From Anaerolineales bacterium UBA6055 (GTDB lineage: Bacteria > Chloroflexota > Anaerolineae > Aggregatilineales > Phototrophicaceae), in assembly GCA_002428985.1 (NCBI GenBank), contig DIYL01000047.1, positions 62,001 to 126,000 of the forward strand: a DNA stretch of 64,000 nt, given 5' to 3'. The translations under genes were made by a program, and so were the position numbers. Positions 50,568-59,969 of this stretch are shown here, in pieces (position 1 is the stretch's first letter; each line of letters starts with the position of its first letter). Under the pieces are notes generated by a model. That model was not told where the DNA came from and did not search any database. It saw nothing but the letters and a program-made list of their open reading frames with translations.

Positions 50568-51686
50568 TTATTCCATCGTCTTCTGCGAGAAATGATTCTT
50601 GATATTCTGTATCATGTCTTCAAATGTCAAAGATTTACCAGCCTCCCATGCTTCATTATAATTATCAAGACTGAGCAAATTGCGCGATTTGTTTTGTACC
50701 TCTTTTCTGACTAAATCAGTTATTGGCTTACCCACAAACCCTGAAATTGGAATATGAACATGTTCCAAAAACGACAACAATTTGACGGCCTCTATAGTAG
50801 AGTGTTCTGCAAATAACAATGCAGGAAATCCGGTCAAGATAACATACATATCGATCAGACTATCACGAGTTACCTCTACCGAGAAGGCTTGTTGAAAATG
50901 CAAGCGCGCTTTTGGGAGGTTCTGCTTACGAATCTCACTACATCCCCACAACATCTGTGTAATGGCGAGCCCCCAACTCATATCATAAGTCATCCAGTCA
51001 TTCAAAGCATACTCGAAGTATTTTTCAGAATTTCCAAAATCGTTGAGTGCATCGTAGATCATAGCCATAAGTAAGTGCCAACCACCGGGATAGCGCCCTT
51101 CCATTGACTGCATTTGTGACGCTACCTCCAAAGCACTTTCAAAATCTTCTAACATGAAATACGATTCAGCCAGAAAATGTAGACCAACTACGTACTTATG
51201 TAAGAGGTTTTTCGATTGGAAATATGTAATTGCTTCGTTGGCAACATGGCCCACTTGCACATAATTGCCCTGAAAGAGATTTGATAAGCACAAAACATGA
51301 AAGGCTGTGTAGACCCCGTCAATATCATCAAATGATTTCAATATATTCAAACTTGAAGTCGCATATTGCTGTGCTTTATGGCTTTTGCCAAGACTATGAT
51401 ACGCATTTCCCACCTTACCTTCTAGCCGTCCAATTGCTTGTTGTGTAGAGGGTTTAACGTCGGAAGCATTCGACAAAATTTCTAGTAGGTGCTCAAATAA
51501 TACGATTGCATCTTGCTGACGAGCACGCGAGTCCAAGTATGTAGCTAATACCATGTCAATTGACAGTAATTGCTGAATCTTCTTGTGTTCCGCATTGAAC
51601 AAGACAGCTATTCGAATATTTTCGAACTCGGTATCAAATTGATTTTGTATGGTTTGATTGAGATCTTCTGCACTAAATTGCTTCAA
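50568..51686 (-). CDS. TPR-type C-terminal part of a split STAND Ser/Thr kinase
   Basis: This frame (372 residues from a TTG at 51686) is open without a break up to 51809, where it meets an in-frame TGA ending the upstream kinase fragment. Residues show helix-turn-helix pairs of TPR type (QQAIGRLEGKVGNAYHSLGK, ALEVASQMQSMEGRYPGGWH). It aligns in layout with the C-terminal third of the intact paralogue at 53.6-56.6 kb, including the MxxxLxxWxxGxxLxxE-like ending (YNEAWEAGKSLTFEDMI). It is best read as the tail of the same gene, cut off by one nonsense codon. Whether it is translated separately is not known. Confidence 0.7.
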   Translation of the reverse strand: MKQFSAEDLNQTIQNQFDTEFENIRIAVLFNAEHKKIQQLLSIDMVLATYLDSRARQQDAIVLFEHLLEILSNASDVKPSTQQAIGRLEGKVGNAYHSLGKSHKAQQYATSSLNILKSFDDIDGVYTAFHVLCLSNLFQGNYVQVGHVANEAITYFQSKNLLHKYVVGLHFLAESYFMLEDFESALEVASQMQSMEGRYPGGWHLLMAMIYDALNDFGNSEKYFEYALNDWMTYDMSWGLAITQMLWGCSEIRKQNLPKARLHFQQAFSVEVTRDSLIDMYVILTGFPALLFAEHSTIEAVKLLSFLEHVHIPISGFVGKPITDLVRKEVQNKSRNLLSLDNYNEAWEAGKSLTFEDMIQNIKNHFSQKTME

Positions 51687-51809
51687 AAAGTTTATAAAAA
51701 AATTACTATGATTATCTTGGGTTTCGTGATCGAGGTTGTGTTCTTTTAGTTTCTGATGCCCATACTGCCTCAGTAATTCATGTATAAAATAGCGACCAGT
51801 CTTAGAATC

Positions 51810-53615
51810 TCATCGAATCAGCGATTTATTTATCAACGACATTAAGACGCGCAAGTTTGCACCTGCTACAGCTTGGGCTGCATCGCGTGTGAATCCACCC
51901 CGAAACACGGATAATTTCATAAACACATCTTGTTCGGCTTCCGTCATATGTGACCATGAATAGTCAAACACGGCGCGCATACTGCGTTGACGTTCGGGTA
52001 AGTCGGATGCATCACTTTCCAGTAGGTCAAATCCGGTTTCTAATTCCGAGGCGATTTCATCAGGTGATAACATGCTCAACCAGCTTGCTGAGAGGACAAT
52101 CCCCAATGGCATGCCTTGTACTAATTTTGTGATTCGCGCGACAGCATTTAAGTTGTCCGCTGTCAGGTCAAAATCCGGTTGCACTCGACGCGCACTTTGT
52201 ATAAAGAGTTTGACCGCGCCGTAATCTTTAGCATCGTCGGGGGTCTCCCATGTTGGGAAGTCCATCCCGGCAAGATCATAGACTGTCTCGCCCGTCTGAT
52301 TCAGGCGTTGACGCGATGTCGCAAGAATATTGAGGTCCGGCGCAGATTTGAGTAAGTTTGTGGTGAGTGATGCGCCTGCAATCAGATGTTCAAAATTATC
52401 GAGAACTAGCAGAAGTGACCGCGATTTGAGATAGTCTTGAAGTTGTTCAAGCGGGTCGCGTCCATCCGATTGAAAATGATAACCTAATTCATCGGCAATT
52501 GTGGTGATGATGCTATCGACATCTGAGAGGGGTGCCAGTTCAACAAAAAATACACCGTCAGCATAATCTTGCAGCATAGCTTCGGCAACGGCCAGTGATA
52601 GGCGTGTTTTTCCCATTCCGCCGGGAGCTAAAATTGTCACGAGACGGTTGTTGGGCTGTGCCAGCAAATCGACGACAGCTTGCACCTCGGTTTCACGCCC
52701 GACAAATTCGGTTGTTTGAGCAGGTAAATTATGCTTCACCTCAAGTAACCAATCTTGCGAATCTGTCTCGAAGCGATTGGTAACAGGTTGTTTGGTCGAG
52801 CGCCCATGCAATATATCTTCTAGCTCTGCGCCGATATGTCGCACCGATGGAATCCGATTGATGGGGTCACGTTCTAGCATACGATAGATGAGGTCAATCA
52901 AATCGATTGAGGCCGCTGGCGATAATCCCTCTAAATCCGGTATAGGGGCTGTAGTAATGTTTTGGATTGTTTCTATAAGACTTGCGCCTGAAAATGGACG
53001 TTCTCCAGCAATCATCTCAAAAAGAATCACACCAAACGCCCAGATGTCAGACCGCGCATCAATGCCAGTTCCCTCAAATGCCTCCGGTGGCAAATAATCG
53101 ATTGTGCCGACGATTGCATCGGTGTCTGTGACACGCTCTTTACTCCCCAGTTGTGCAATGCCAAAGTCGGTCAGTCTCAGTGTTCCATCCTCAGCAATGA
53201 GGATGTTAGCAGGCTTTAAATCACGATGGATGATGTTGAGCTTATGGGCGCGTGTCAGGGCATCGGCAAGGTCAATGGCGTAGCGCACAATGACTTCATT
53301 CTCTAGTTTGGCTGTGGAAATTAAGTTTGCCAGATCACCACCGGAGACATATTCAATGACGAGAAAATGCTCATCATCGTTTGTGAATGTATCTAATAGT
53401 TTGACTATATTCGGATGATTTAGGTCACGGAGGGCTTCCCCCTCACGCTGGAACCGCTCAATCTGTGACGCGTCGGTTAAATCAGATCTAAGATGCTTGA
53501 TTGCCACTAGCGTCTGATTTTGTATTTCCGTGGCGAGATAGACAGTCCCCATACCCCCTTTCCCGAGTTCATGTTCAATCCGATAAGTATTCGCAAGTAT
53601 TGTATTGGGTTCCAT
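51810..53615 (-). CDS. STAND-type Ser/Thr protein kinase, truncated by an in-frame stop
   Basis: The 601-residue fragment holds a full Hanks-type kinase domain (about 10-275): GKGGMGTVYLA, catalytic IIHRDLKPANILI and LTDFGIAQLG. A NB-ARC/AAA-like NTPase follows (about 305-600) with P-loop APGGMGKTRLSLA, Walker B LLLVLDNFEHLI and ATSRQRLNQTGE. It stops at NKSLIR with TGA where the paralogue continues NKSLIRRNTDSGRYEIHELL. The bases after the TGA still code DSKTGRYFIHELLRQYG in the same frame. The kinase may still be active, but the TPR sensor would be lost. Confidence 0.88.
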   Translation of the reverse strand: MEPNTILANTYRIEHELGKGGMGTVYLATEIQNQTLVAIKHLRSDLTDASQIERFQREGEALRDLNHPNIVKLLDTFTNDDEHFLVIEYVSGGDLANLISTAKLENEVIVRYAIDLADALTRAHKLNIIHRDLKPANILIAEDGTLRLTDFGIAQLGSKERVTDTDAIVGTIDYLPPEAFEGTGIDARSDIWAFGVILFEMIAGERPFSGASLIETIQNITTAPIPDLEGLSPAASIDLIDLIYRMLERDPINRIPSVRHIGAELEDILHGRSTKQPVTNRFETDSQDWLLEVKHNLPAQTTEFVGRETEVQAVVDLLAQPNNRLVTILAPGGMGKTRLSLAVAEAMLQDYADGVFFVELAPLSDVDSIITTIADELGYHFQSDGRDPLEQLQDYLKSRSLLLVLDNFEHLIAGASLTTNLLKSAPDLNILATSRQRLNQTGETVYDLAGMDFPTWETPDDAKDYGAVKLFIQSARRVQPDFDLTADNLNAVARITKLVQGMPLGIVLSASWLSMLSPDEIASELETGFDLLESDASDLPERQRSMRAVFDYSWSHMTEAEQDVFMKLSVFRGGFTRDAAQAVAGANLRVLMSLINKSLIR

Positions 53616-53656
53616 CTGTTTCCCTTATACTAGTGTCTAGGACGATGCCCTAAAAC

Positions 53657-56587
53657 CTAGTCAATTTCTAACTTCAGTGCATAGACTATTGCTTCATCAA
53701 TATCCATGTTGAGCCCTTTTTGCCAAGCTTGTTCGTAGGAGTTTTTATCCAACTGTTGGCGTACACTCTCTAATGTACTTTCAAGATAGCTTTGTTCGGT
53801 TGGTTGTACATGAATATTCAATTTATCTTGTATATTTGCCATCACACCGAGCAGGACGACAGCATCCACTGAGCGATCAACACGCGACAATAGCATAGCA
53901 ATACCATGAAAATCGGCTGGCAACATATAAGTAAATCCGATTTGATAGTCAAGCTTCAAAGAGGTTTTTGATAGTTCTAAGCCTACATGGTAGTCGCCAT
54001 TTTCGATGTGAAAACGGGCTAAATTCGCCTGACTCATCGCGATGCGTCGCACTTCTCCAGTTTGCTGGGATATCTCAAGTGTTTTCTCAAATGCTTCAAT
54101 CGCTAGGTCAAAATGTCGCATATTTTCATGGGCATTTCCAATAATGTTGTATGTTAGTGCCAATCCTGCAAGATTATGAATTTGCTCAAAATAGTTTAAC
54201 GCTTGATCAGCTACTTCCAACGTCTCGTCATAATGGTCCGATAATGTCCCCATAACCGATGCTAGAATACAATATGCCCACCCTTTTACACGTAAATCAT
54301 CACTGTCGTGTAACATTGTAATCGCTTTGCGTGCAAGTTGCTCCGCCTGTTCGATTTTCTGTAAACCCCATGAAATGATTGCTAATCCATAAGTCAATTG
54401 AGCATGGAGCGAGGTATCTAACACATCATTATTTTCTAATAAGGTTGTCATCCATGTGTAAGCTTCAATATGATGGCCTTGGTAGAACCAGAAATCGCGT
54501 GCAGACGTAATGAGCTTTGTAGCGGATACAGGATCATGTTGAATCGCCCATGTCATAGCGTTACGGATGTTATCATGCTCGGCTGTAAATAGACGGTACC
54601 AGTGTTCTTGATTAGCATATCTCAGTTCTTTACCACCACGCTCTGCGAGTTCAGTATAATATGCGACAAATTGCTGATGCGCCTCGGTTTCTAACTGTGC
54701 ATCGACCAATTGCTGGTAACCATATTGACGCAGAAGCTCATGGATTTCGTAGCGTCCGCTATCCGTATTGCGACGAATCAACGATTTATTCATCAGCGAC
54801 ATCAAGACACGGAGGGTGGCATCAGTTGTGGCTTGTGCGGCCTCTCTTGTAAATCCACCACGAAATATCGATAAGCGCATGAACACATCTTGTTCCTGTT
54901 GTGTCATTCGCTCCCATGAATAATCAAATACCGCGACTATACTACGTTGACGTTCTGGTAGGTCGGTTGCATCAGTCTCTAGTAATTCCAAACCCTGATT
55001 GAGTTCATCGGCAATTTCGATTGGCGTCAGCATACCTAACCAACTGGCGGATAACAAAATACCTAGTGGCATACCTTGCATCATCTCACAAATTCGGCGG
55101 ATTGCATCGAGATTATCACTAGTAATGTCAAAGCCTGATTGTATCCGTCGCGCACTCTGTACAAACAGTTGAACCGCCTCTGCACGTAGGGCAGACTCCG
55201 GCGATTCCCAATCTGAAAATCGCATCCCCGATAAGTCATATACAGTTTCTGCGGTCTGATTTAGTCGTTGACGCGATGTTACAAGAATACTGAGTTGACT
55301 GGATTGCGTCAGCAAATCTGTTGTCAGATGTGCACCGTCGATCAAATGCTCATAATTGTCGAGAATAAGCATTGTCTCACCATTGGAGAAATAACTACCC
55401 AATTGTTCGATTGCACTTCGACCATCCGCTTGTAATGAAAATCCAATCTGTTCTGCGATAGTCGATACAATTGCATCTGTATCCGATAAAGGCGCGAGCT
55501 CAACAAAAAAGACCCCCGATGTGAATCTGCCTAGCATTTGTTCTGCGATTGCTAGTGAAAGTCGGGTTTTTCCCATGCCTCCCGGTCCGAGAATCGTTAC
55601 AAGACGGTTCACATCATCCGACAGCAACTCGACGACTGCACTAATATCAATGTCGCGCCCGACAAACGGCGTGGTTTGGTTTGGTAAGTTGTGACGGATG
55701 GTAATTAAAAACGGGGATGCTGTTGTGTCAAATCGTTTGGTAATGGGCTGACGTGCAGATCGCCCATGTATGATATCTTCTAATTCTGCTCCGATATGCC
55801 TAACGGATGGAATCCTCAGATTTGGATCGCGCTCTAACATACGATAAACAAGATCAATCAGATCGATGGGCACGGATGAATTGTAAGATTCCAAGTCTGG
55901 AAGTGGTGCTATCAGAATTTTTTGCATCGTTTCGGTGATTGATTCACCCGTGAATGGACGCTCTCCAGCGATAAGTTCGAATAGAATGACGCCGAATGCC
56001 CAAATATCTGAGCGTTGGTCAATATCTTCGCCATTAAACGCTTCTGGTGGTAGATAATCTATTGTGCCGATAATGGCATCTGTCTCGGTGATGCGGTCTT
56101 TACTGCCAAGTTGCGCGATGCCAAAGTCGGTCAATCGCAGTGTTCCGTCCTCGGCAATGAGGATATTAGCGGGCTTCAAATCCCGATGGATAATATTTAA
56201 CTTATGCGCGCGTGTGAGTGCATCGGCAAGATCAAGGGCATAACGTAGAATCTGTTGTGGGTCGGACTTGGCTGTTTGCGTAAGATCGGATAAGTCGCCA
56301 CCAGACACAAATTCCATCACCAGATAATATTCACCATTATTTTCAAATGTATTGAGCAATTTGACAATATTCGGATGATTGAGGTCGCGCAGAGCTTCCC
56401 CTTCACGCTGAAAACGCTCGATTAATGCAGGGGTTGCGATCTCAGATTTGAGGTGCTTGACAGCTACCTGAGCACCTGTCTGAAGATCAGATGCGAGGTA
56501 AACGACTCCCATGCCACCTTGACCGAGTTCACGCTCAATCTGATAGCGATCGATGAGTATTGTTTGTTGCGTCATAGGTTGCCCCAT
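53657..56587 (-). CDS. STAND-type Ser/Thr protein kinase with TPR repeats
   Basis: The 976-residue intact paralogue has a kinase domain (about 15-280; Lys44 in VAVKHLK, HRDLKPANILI, LTDFGIAQLG), a NB-ARC-like NTPase (about 310-620; LGPGGMGKTRLSLA, MLILDNYEHLI, SRQRLNQTAE), a winged-helix-like linker (INDEX NKSLIRRNTDSGRYEIHELL) and TPR-like helical repeats (about 680-976). It is cytoplasmic with no membrane segment. Such proteins are thought to switch on phosphorylation after ligand binding to the repeats. The partners are unknown. It stands 41 bases before the truncated copy on the same strand. Confidence 0.9.
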   Translation of the reverse strand: MGQPMTQQTILIDRYQIERELGQGGMGVVYLASDLQTGAQVAVKHLKSEIATPALIERFQREGEALRDLNHPNIVKLLNTFENNGEYYLVMEFVSGGDLSDLTQTAKSDPQQILRYALDLADALTRAHKLNIIHRDLKPANILIAEDGTLRLTDFGIAQLGSKDRITETDAIIGTIDYLPPEAFNGEDIDQRSDIWAFGVILFELIAGERPFTGESITETMQKILIAPLPDLESYNSSVPIDLIDLVYRMLERDPNLRIPSVRHIGAELEDIIHGRSARQPITKRFDTTASPFLITIRHNLPNQTTPFVGRDIDISAVVELLSDDVNRLVTILGPGGMGKTRLSLAIAEQMLGRFTSGVFFVELAPLSDTDAIVSTIAEQIGFSLQADGRSAIEQLGSYFSNGETMLILDNYEHLIDGAHLTTDLLTQSSQLSILVTSRQRLNQTAETVYDLSGMRFSDWESPESALRAEAVQLFVQSARRIQSGFDITSDNLDAIRRICEMMQGMPLGILLSASWLGMLTPIEIADELNQGLELLETDATDLPERQRSIVAVFDYSWERMTQQEQDVFMRLSIFRGGFTREAAQATTDATLRVLMSLMNKSLIRRNTDSGRYEIHELLRQYGYQQLVDAQLETEAHQQFVAYYTELAERGGKELRYANQEHWYRLFTAEHDNIRNAMTWAIQHDPVSATKLITSARDFWFYQGHHIEAYTWMTTLLENNDVLDTSLHAQLTYGLAIISWGLQKIEQAEQLARKAITMLHDSDDLRVKGWAYCILASVMGTLSDHYDETLEVADQALNYFEQIHNLAGLALTYNIIGNAHENMRHFDLAIEAFEKTLEISQQTGEVRRIAMSQANLARFHIENGDYHVGLELSKTSLKLDYQIGFTYMLPADFHGIAMLLSRVDRSVDAVVLLGVMANIQDKLNIHVQPTEQSYLESTLESVRQQLDKNSYEQAWQKGLNMDIDEAIVYALKLEID

Positions 56588-56642
56588 TCGATGAATACAC
56601 TATGGGGTTATTGTACTAGAGAGAGAATAGTTGGACAGCAAA

Positions 56643-57023
56643 TTATGATTGTATAATTACAAAGTTAACGGATTGATAGAGTGTAATTGCGCGTTGTAGG
56701 TCATCTTTTGCGACAAAAACATAATCGCGGTCGTGTGTCGAAACTAAAAATAAGCTCATACCATCGTCAGCAAGCGGCTTAGAAACACGCGCTACGACAC
56801 CAACTGCATCAAATTCAAGATCACCATCTACCCGAAAACATCGCCAATCAGCCGAATAGGCAATATCATCTGGTATAGCCTGTTGTGGACACATGATCGA
56901 TAATTCGTCGTCGGTTTTGGCAATAAAAAAATAATCGGACGATGTCGCCCATGTGGGAATCGCATTAACTGGATTGAGTTTGAGAATCCCAAATATTTGT
57001 GGGAGTAGCCTGAGTTTCATCAT
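56643..57023 (-). CDS. ACT-domain protein
   Basis: With the start at 57023 (ATGATGAAACTC) the protein has 126 residues; several in-frame starts exist and none has a good ribosome site. It resembles short proteins with two ACT-like units of the ACT_7 type: LPQIFGILKLNP, the YFFIAKTDDELSIMCPQQ strand, WRCFRVDGDLEFDAVGVVARVSKPLA and MSLFLVSTHDRDYVFV. ACT domains bind amino acids. It overlaps the end of the receiver gene by about 59 bases in another frame, so the two are probably co-translated. Confidence 0.72.
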   Translation of the reverse strand: MMKLRLLPQIFGILKLNPVNAIPTWATSSDYFFIAKTDDELSIMCPQQAIPDDIAYSADWRCFRVDGDLEFDAVGVVARVSKPLADDGMSLFLVSTHDRDYVFVAKDDLQRAITLYQSVNFVIIQS

Positions 57024-57438
57024 TATCATGCTGAGGATTGTTTGAACCAAGTATAGACTGCATAATCTGTTGTGAAATAACAATTTGCCCCGCAAGAATC
57101 AACGAGATAAATTGCGTAAAATTATTTAGATCATCATGTAAGATAATACCAGATACACCCCTTCGCATCCAATACTGTGCTTGCGAGCGTGTCACTGTCG
57201 AACAAAGTATGATAATTTTCACAGTCATATAGTTGTGCAAGATGGTGTGAAGCATTTCATCATCTAGCGTATCTGTGTCTATGAGAATTACATCATATGT
57301 TTGTGTTACTGTGATGTCCACAAGCACAGGGTATCTGAGGTAAGACACAATAATTTGCTCATCGGCATTATCTATATGAATCGTATTATGTGTGTTATTT
57401 GCGTAAGATAAAATAGCGACGTGGGTTGGCTTATTCAA
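56965..57438 (-). CDS. receiver-like protein without an output domain
   Basis: The 157-residue protein resembles a degenerate NarL-type receiver domain: YDVILIDTDTLDD supplies a possible phospho-acceptor Asp, VKIIILCST the switch strand, and WMRRGVSGIILHDDLNNFTQFISLILAG the usual final helix. The LuxR helix-turn-helix that should follow is absent; a polar tail (NNPQHDNDETQATPTN) overlaps the ACT gene instead. The common conserved Lys is not clear. It may be a truncated regulator or a phosphate sink. Confidence 0.6.
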   Translation of the reverse strand: MNKPTHVAILSYANNTHNTIHIDNADEQIIVSYLRYPVLVDITVTQTYDVILIDTDTLDDEMLHTILHNYMTVKIIILCSTVTRSQAQYWMRRGVSGIILHDDLNNFTQFISLILAGQIVISQQIMQSILGSNNPQHDNDETQATPTNIWDSQTQSS

Positions 57439-57544
57439 GATAATCTACTTTCACTTCGTCTAGTTCTATCTTATTAAAAAGCATCATGCTTGTCGACTAG
57501 CTATAGTGACAGGTCACTACCTATCTGATTGGACAGGTTATGCT

Positions 57545-58189
57545 TTACACTAAATTATTTTTTGCGGCGATGACAAGAGCTTCGGCACGGGTTTCTACAC
57601 CGAGTTTTGTAATAATATTGGCGATATGAAATTTAACAGTTGATATACTAATTGATAATGCGACGGCAATTTGATTATTGGTTTTGCCATCAGCAAAATG
57701 TTTTAATATCTCTAACTCACGTGCTGATAAATTGAGATTATATGTCGGTTGGGTGGGTGATTCACTTTCTTGCATTAAGGCTTGCATAATTTCAGGCGAA
57801 AGCACACCTTGCCCCTCGTATACTGTGTGAATCGTATTTTCGAGATCGTCGACTGATGAATCTTTTAAAATATATCCGACTGCACCATTTTGGAGCATTG
57901 TTCGGACTGTATCATTATCTTTAAAACTGGATAATGCCAAAATTTTAATATTAGGATGTTTGGCTATGATATGTTTTGTCGCTTCCACACCATCCATAAT
58001 TGGCATAACCACATCCATCAGTAGTATATCTGGTTGGTAACGATCACATAACGCTATCGCTTCTTGCCCATTATTCCCTTGTGCGATCAACTCGATGCCA
58101 TCAAAAAAACTGAACATCTCAACCATTACTTGATGGACCCGACGATGGTCGTCTACTAAAATAATACGAATTGGTTTGTTCTCCATCAT
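57545..58189 (-). CDS. NarL/LuxR-type response regulator
   Basis: The 214-residue regulator has a receiver domain (RIILVDDHRRVHQVMVEMF, phospho-acceptor in DILLMDVVMP, switch LALSSF, Lys in YILKD) and a LuxR helix-turn-helix (LSARELEILKHFADGKTNNQ, ISISTVKFHIANIITKLGV). It overlaps the kinase stop by four bases (ATGA), so the pair is translationally coupled. Confidence 0.93.
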   Translation of the reverse strand: MMENKPIRIILVDDHRRVHQVMVEMFSFFDGIELIAQGNNGQEAIALCDRYQPDILLMDVVMPIMDGVEATKHIIAKHPNIKILALSSFKDNDTVRTMLQNGAVGYILKDSSVDDLENTIHTVYEGQGVLSPEIMQALMQESESPTQPTYNLNLSARELEILKHFADGKTNNQIAVALSISISTVKFHIANIITKLGVETRAEALVIAAKNNLV

Positions 58190-59871
58190 GTTATATCCCC
58201 TATGACTGTAATTGTCGTACCTACATCAATAACACTATCAATCGTACAATTGGCCCCAATAGCCTCGGCGCGTTCGATCATATTTCCTATACCAAAGTGA
58301 CCAGATGGTGTGCTCTTGGTATCAAACCCACATCCATTATCTTGGATTACTAATTTAACTTTATCCCCTATTTTTGTCAGGCTGACAAAGACTTCTGTTG
58401 ACGTAGTATGTTGTTTAATATTATTAAGTGCCTCTTGAGCAATACGATACAACGCAACTTGAGCATCTTTTTCTAGATAGATATTCGCTGTGGTAGAAAA
58501 ACCGACCACTGTACCCGATGTACCTGTGTACGCATCACAGAGGTGACGAATGCTCGTGCCGAGGTCTGTCTCTATTAGTCCATCAGGATATAGCTCAAGT
58601 AAGATTAAGCGCATTTCGGCTGTTGCACCATGTATCAGTTGTTGGATGTTATATGCGTATTCCTTCACTTTTTCGGGCTTTTTTTCAATAGCACGCGGTA
58701 GTAAATCAGCAAGTGTACTTGCTGCAAAGAGTGTCTGGTTAACCGAATCATGTAGTTCACGAGCAAGCCGTTGACGTTCTTCAAGTAAAGTGACCTGTTT
58801 GACCTGCGCAAAGAAGATTTCCTCAGTTTTGCGACGATCTGTGATGTCTTGTAGTAGTAGCAACCATCCAACTTGCTGGAGATCGTGATGCTGAATAGGA
58901 GACGCACGAATTGCATAGGTTTTAGTTTTGTTGTGTATTGTGAGGTCAATTTCGTTTTGTGTTAGTGGATCACTTTTTATTTGATCAACCAAAGATTTGT
59001 GATCCGGTAGTAATTTGTCTATGGATAGTCCTATGACGTCAGTTTGATTATTAAAAAGGTGTTTATGTGCAGCAGGATTCAGATCCAGGATACGACGTTG
59101 TGTATCGAGCACCAGTACCAAATCTTCAAGACTCTCGATCAGGACTTCACGTGCAATCGGTGTTAAATCTAACAAACGGTATCTTAGAACAACCCAGCCG
59201 GTTAATACCCCACTGATGGGAAAGACAAGCGTTGATGCGTTAAAATGTGGAACAATCATGAATCCAAGTTGATATAAGACTTCCACACTTAAAGGTAAAC
59301 ACAGCGCAATTAACATCGTGAAAATTTGCCGTCGATAAGCTTGTTCTTGGTAATTGAGTGAGTGCAACAACAGAACGATTGAGAAAAGCGTTATTGTCAT
59401 ATTAAATGGAACATGGATTGTGCTAAACCATGCCCCATAATCATATACTGATATAGGAAACCATGTTGTTGTTAAGTCACGGTATGAATCACCGCGCCAC
59501 AATTGATGTAACGGATTTGTCCATATCATAATATTTGTCAGGATGGGAAAAAGAATAATTAGGGGTAACCATCGGTTAAAGCGTTCCATCATATTGTTAT
59601 ATTGCATGACGATAGCAAGCCATGCAACCGGCATAAATGTAATGCCTAAAAATGAAAAATCTGCAAATAATAAGCTTAGTTGTAAGTTCAAAGTGAGGAT
59701 TTCAAGAAAACTTCCCGTCATCCAGACGAGCAGGCATCCCATAAAAATGAGATATGTTTTTGCAATTGGTTTATCTCGTTGCTGCAACCCTATTACAATT
59801 AAAACTAGCAATAATAATACAGATATACCAAGTGGGACAGCGATTAGATTGAATTGCCATTGTGGATTCAT
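58186..59871 (-). CDS. 7TM sensor histidine kinase (HisKA_3)
   Basis: I chose the ATG at 59871, which gives 561 residues opening MNPQWQFNLIAVPLGISVLL; an upstream start adds 21 residues with no coding character. Seven or eight membrane segments (about 8-240) match the HisKA_7TM sensor, then a PAS-like domain (about 250-350), a dimerisation H-box LEERQRLARELHDSVNQT and an HATPase domain (RIAQEALNNIKQH, DNGCGFD, GIGNMIERAEAIG). It senses an unknown signal at the membrane and phosphorylates the coupled regulator. Confidence 0.92.
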   Translation of the reverse strand: MNPQWQFNLIAVPLGISVLLLLVLIVIGLQQRDKPIAKTYLIFMGCLLVWMTGSFLEILTLNLQLSLLFADFSFLGITFMPVAWLAIVMQYNNMMERFNRWLPLIILFPILTNIMIWTNPLHQLWRGDSYRDLTTTWFPISVYDYGAWFSTIHVPFNMTITLFSIVLLLHSLNYQEQAYRRQIFTMLIALCLPLSVEVLYQLGFMIVPHFNASTLVFPISGVLTGWVVLRYRLLDLTPIAREVLIESLEDLVLVLDTQRRILDLNPAAHKHLFNNQTDVIGLSIDKLLPDHKSLVDQIKSDPLTQNEIDLTIHNKTKTYAIRASPIQHHDLQQVGWLLLLQDITDRRKTEEIFFAQVKQVTLLEERQRLARELHDSVNQTLFAASTLADLLPRAIEKKPEKVKEYAYNIQQLIHGATAEMRLILLELYPDGLIETDLGTSIRHLCDAYTGTSGTVVGFSTTANIYLEKDAQVALYRIAQEALNNIKQHTTSTEVFVSLTKIGDKVKLVIQDNGCGFDTKSTPSGHFGIGNMIERAEAIGANCTIDSVIDVGTTITVIGDIT

Positions 59872-59969
59872 ATGGTTCGCGATATTACAACAACCTACAT
59901 AGATTAACCTATTGTAGCGTAGCATATCGCCCAATAATGCTTAACATATTATTTTGATCGTTGATTGGC

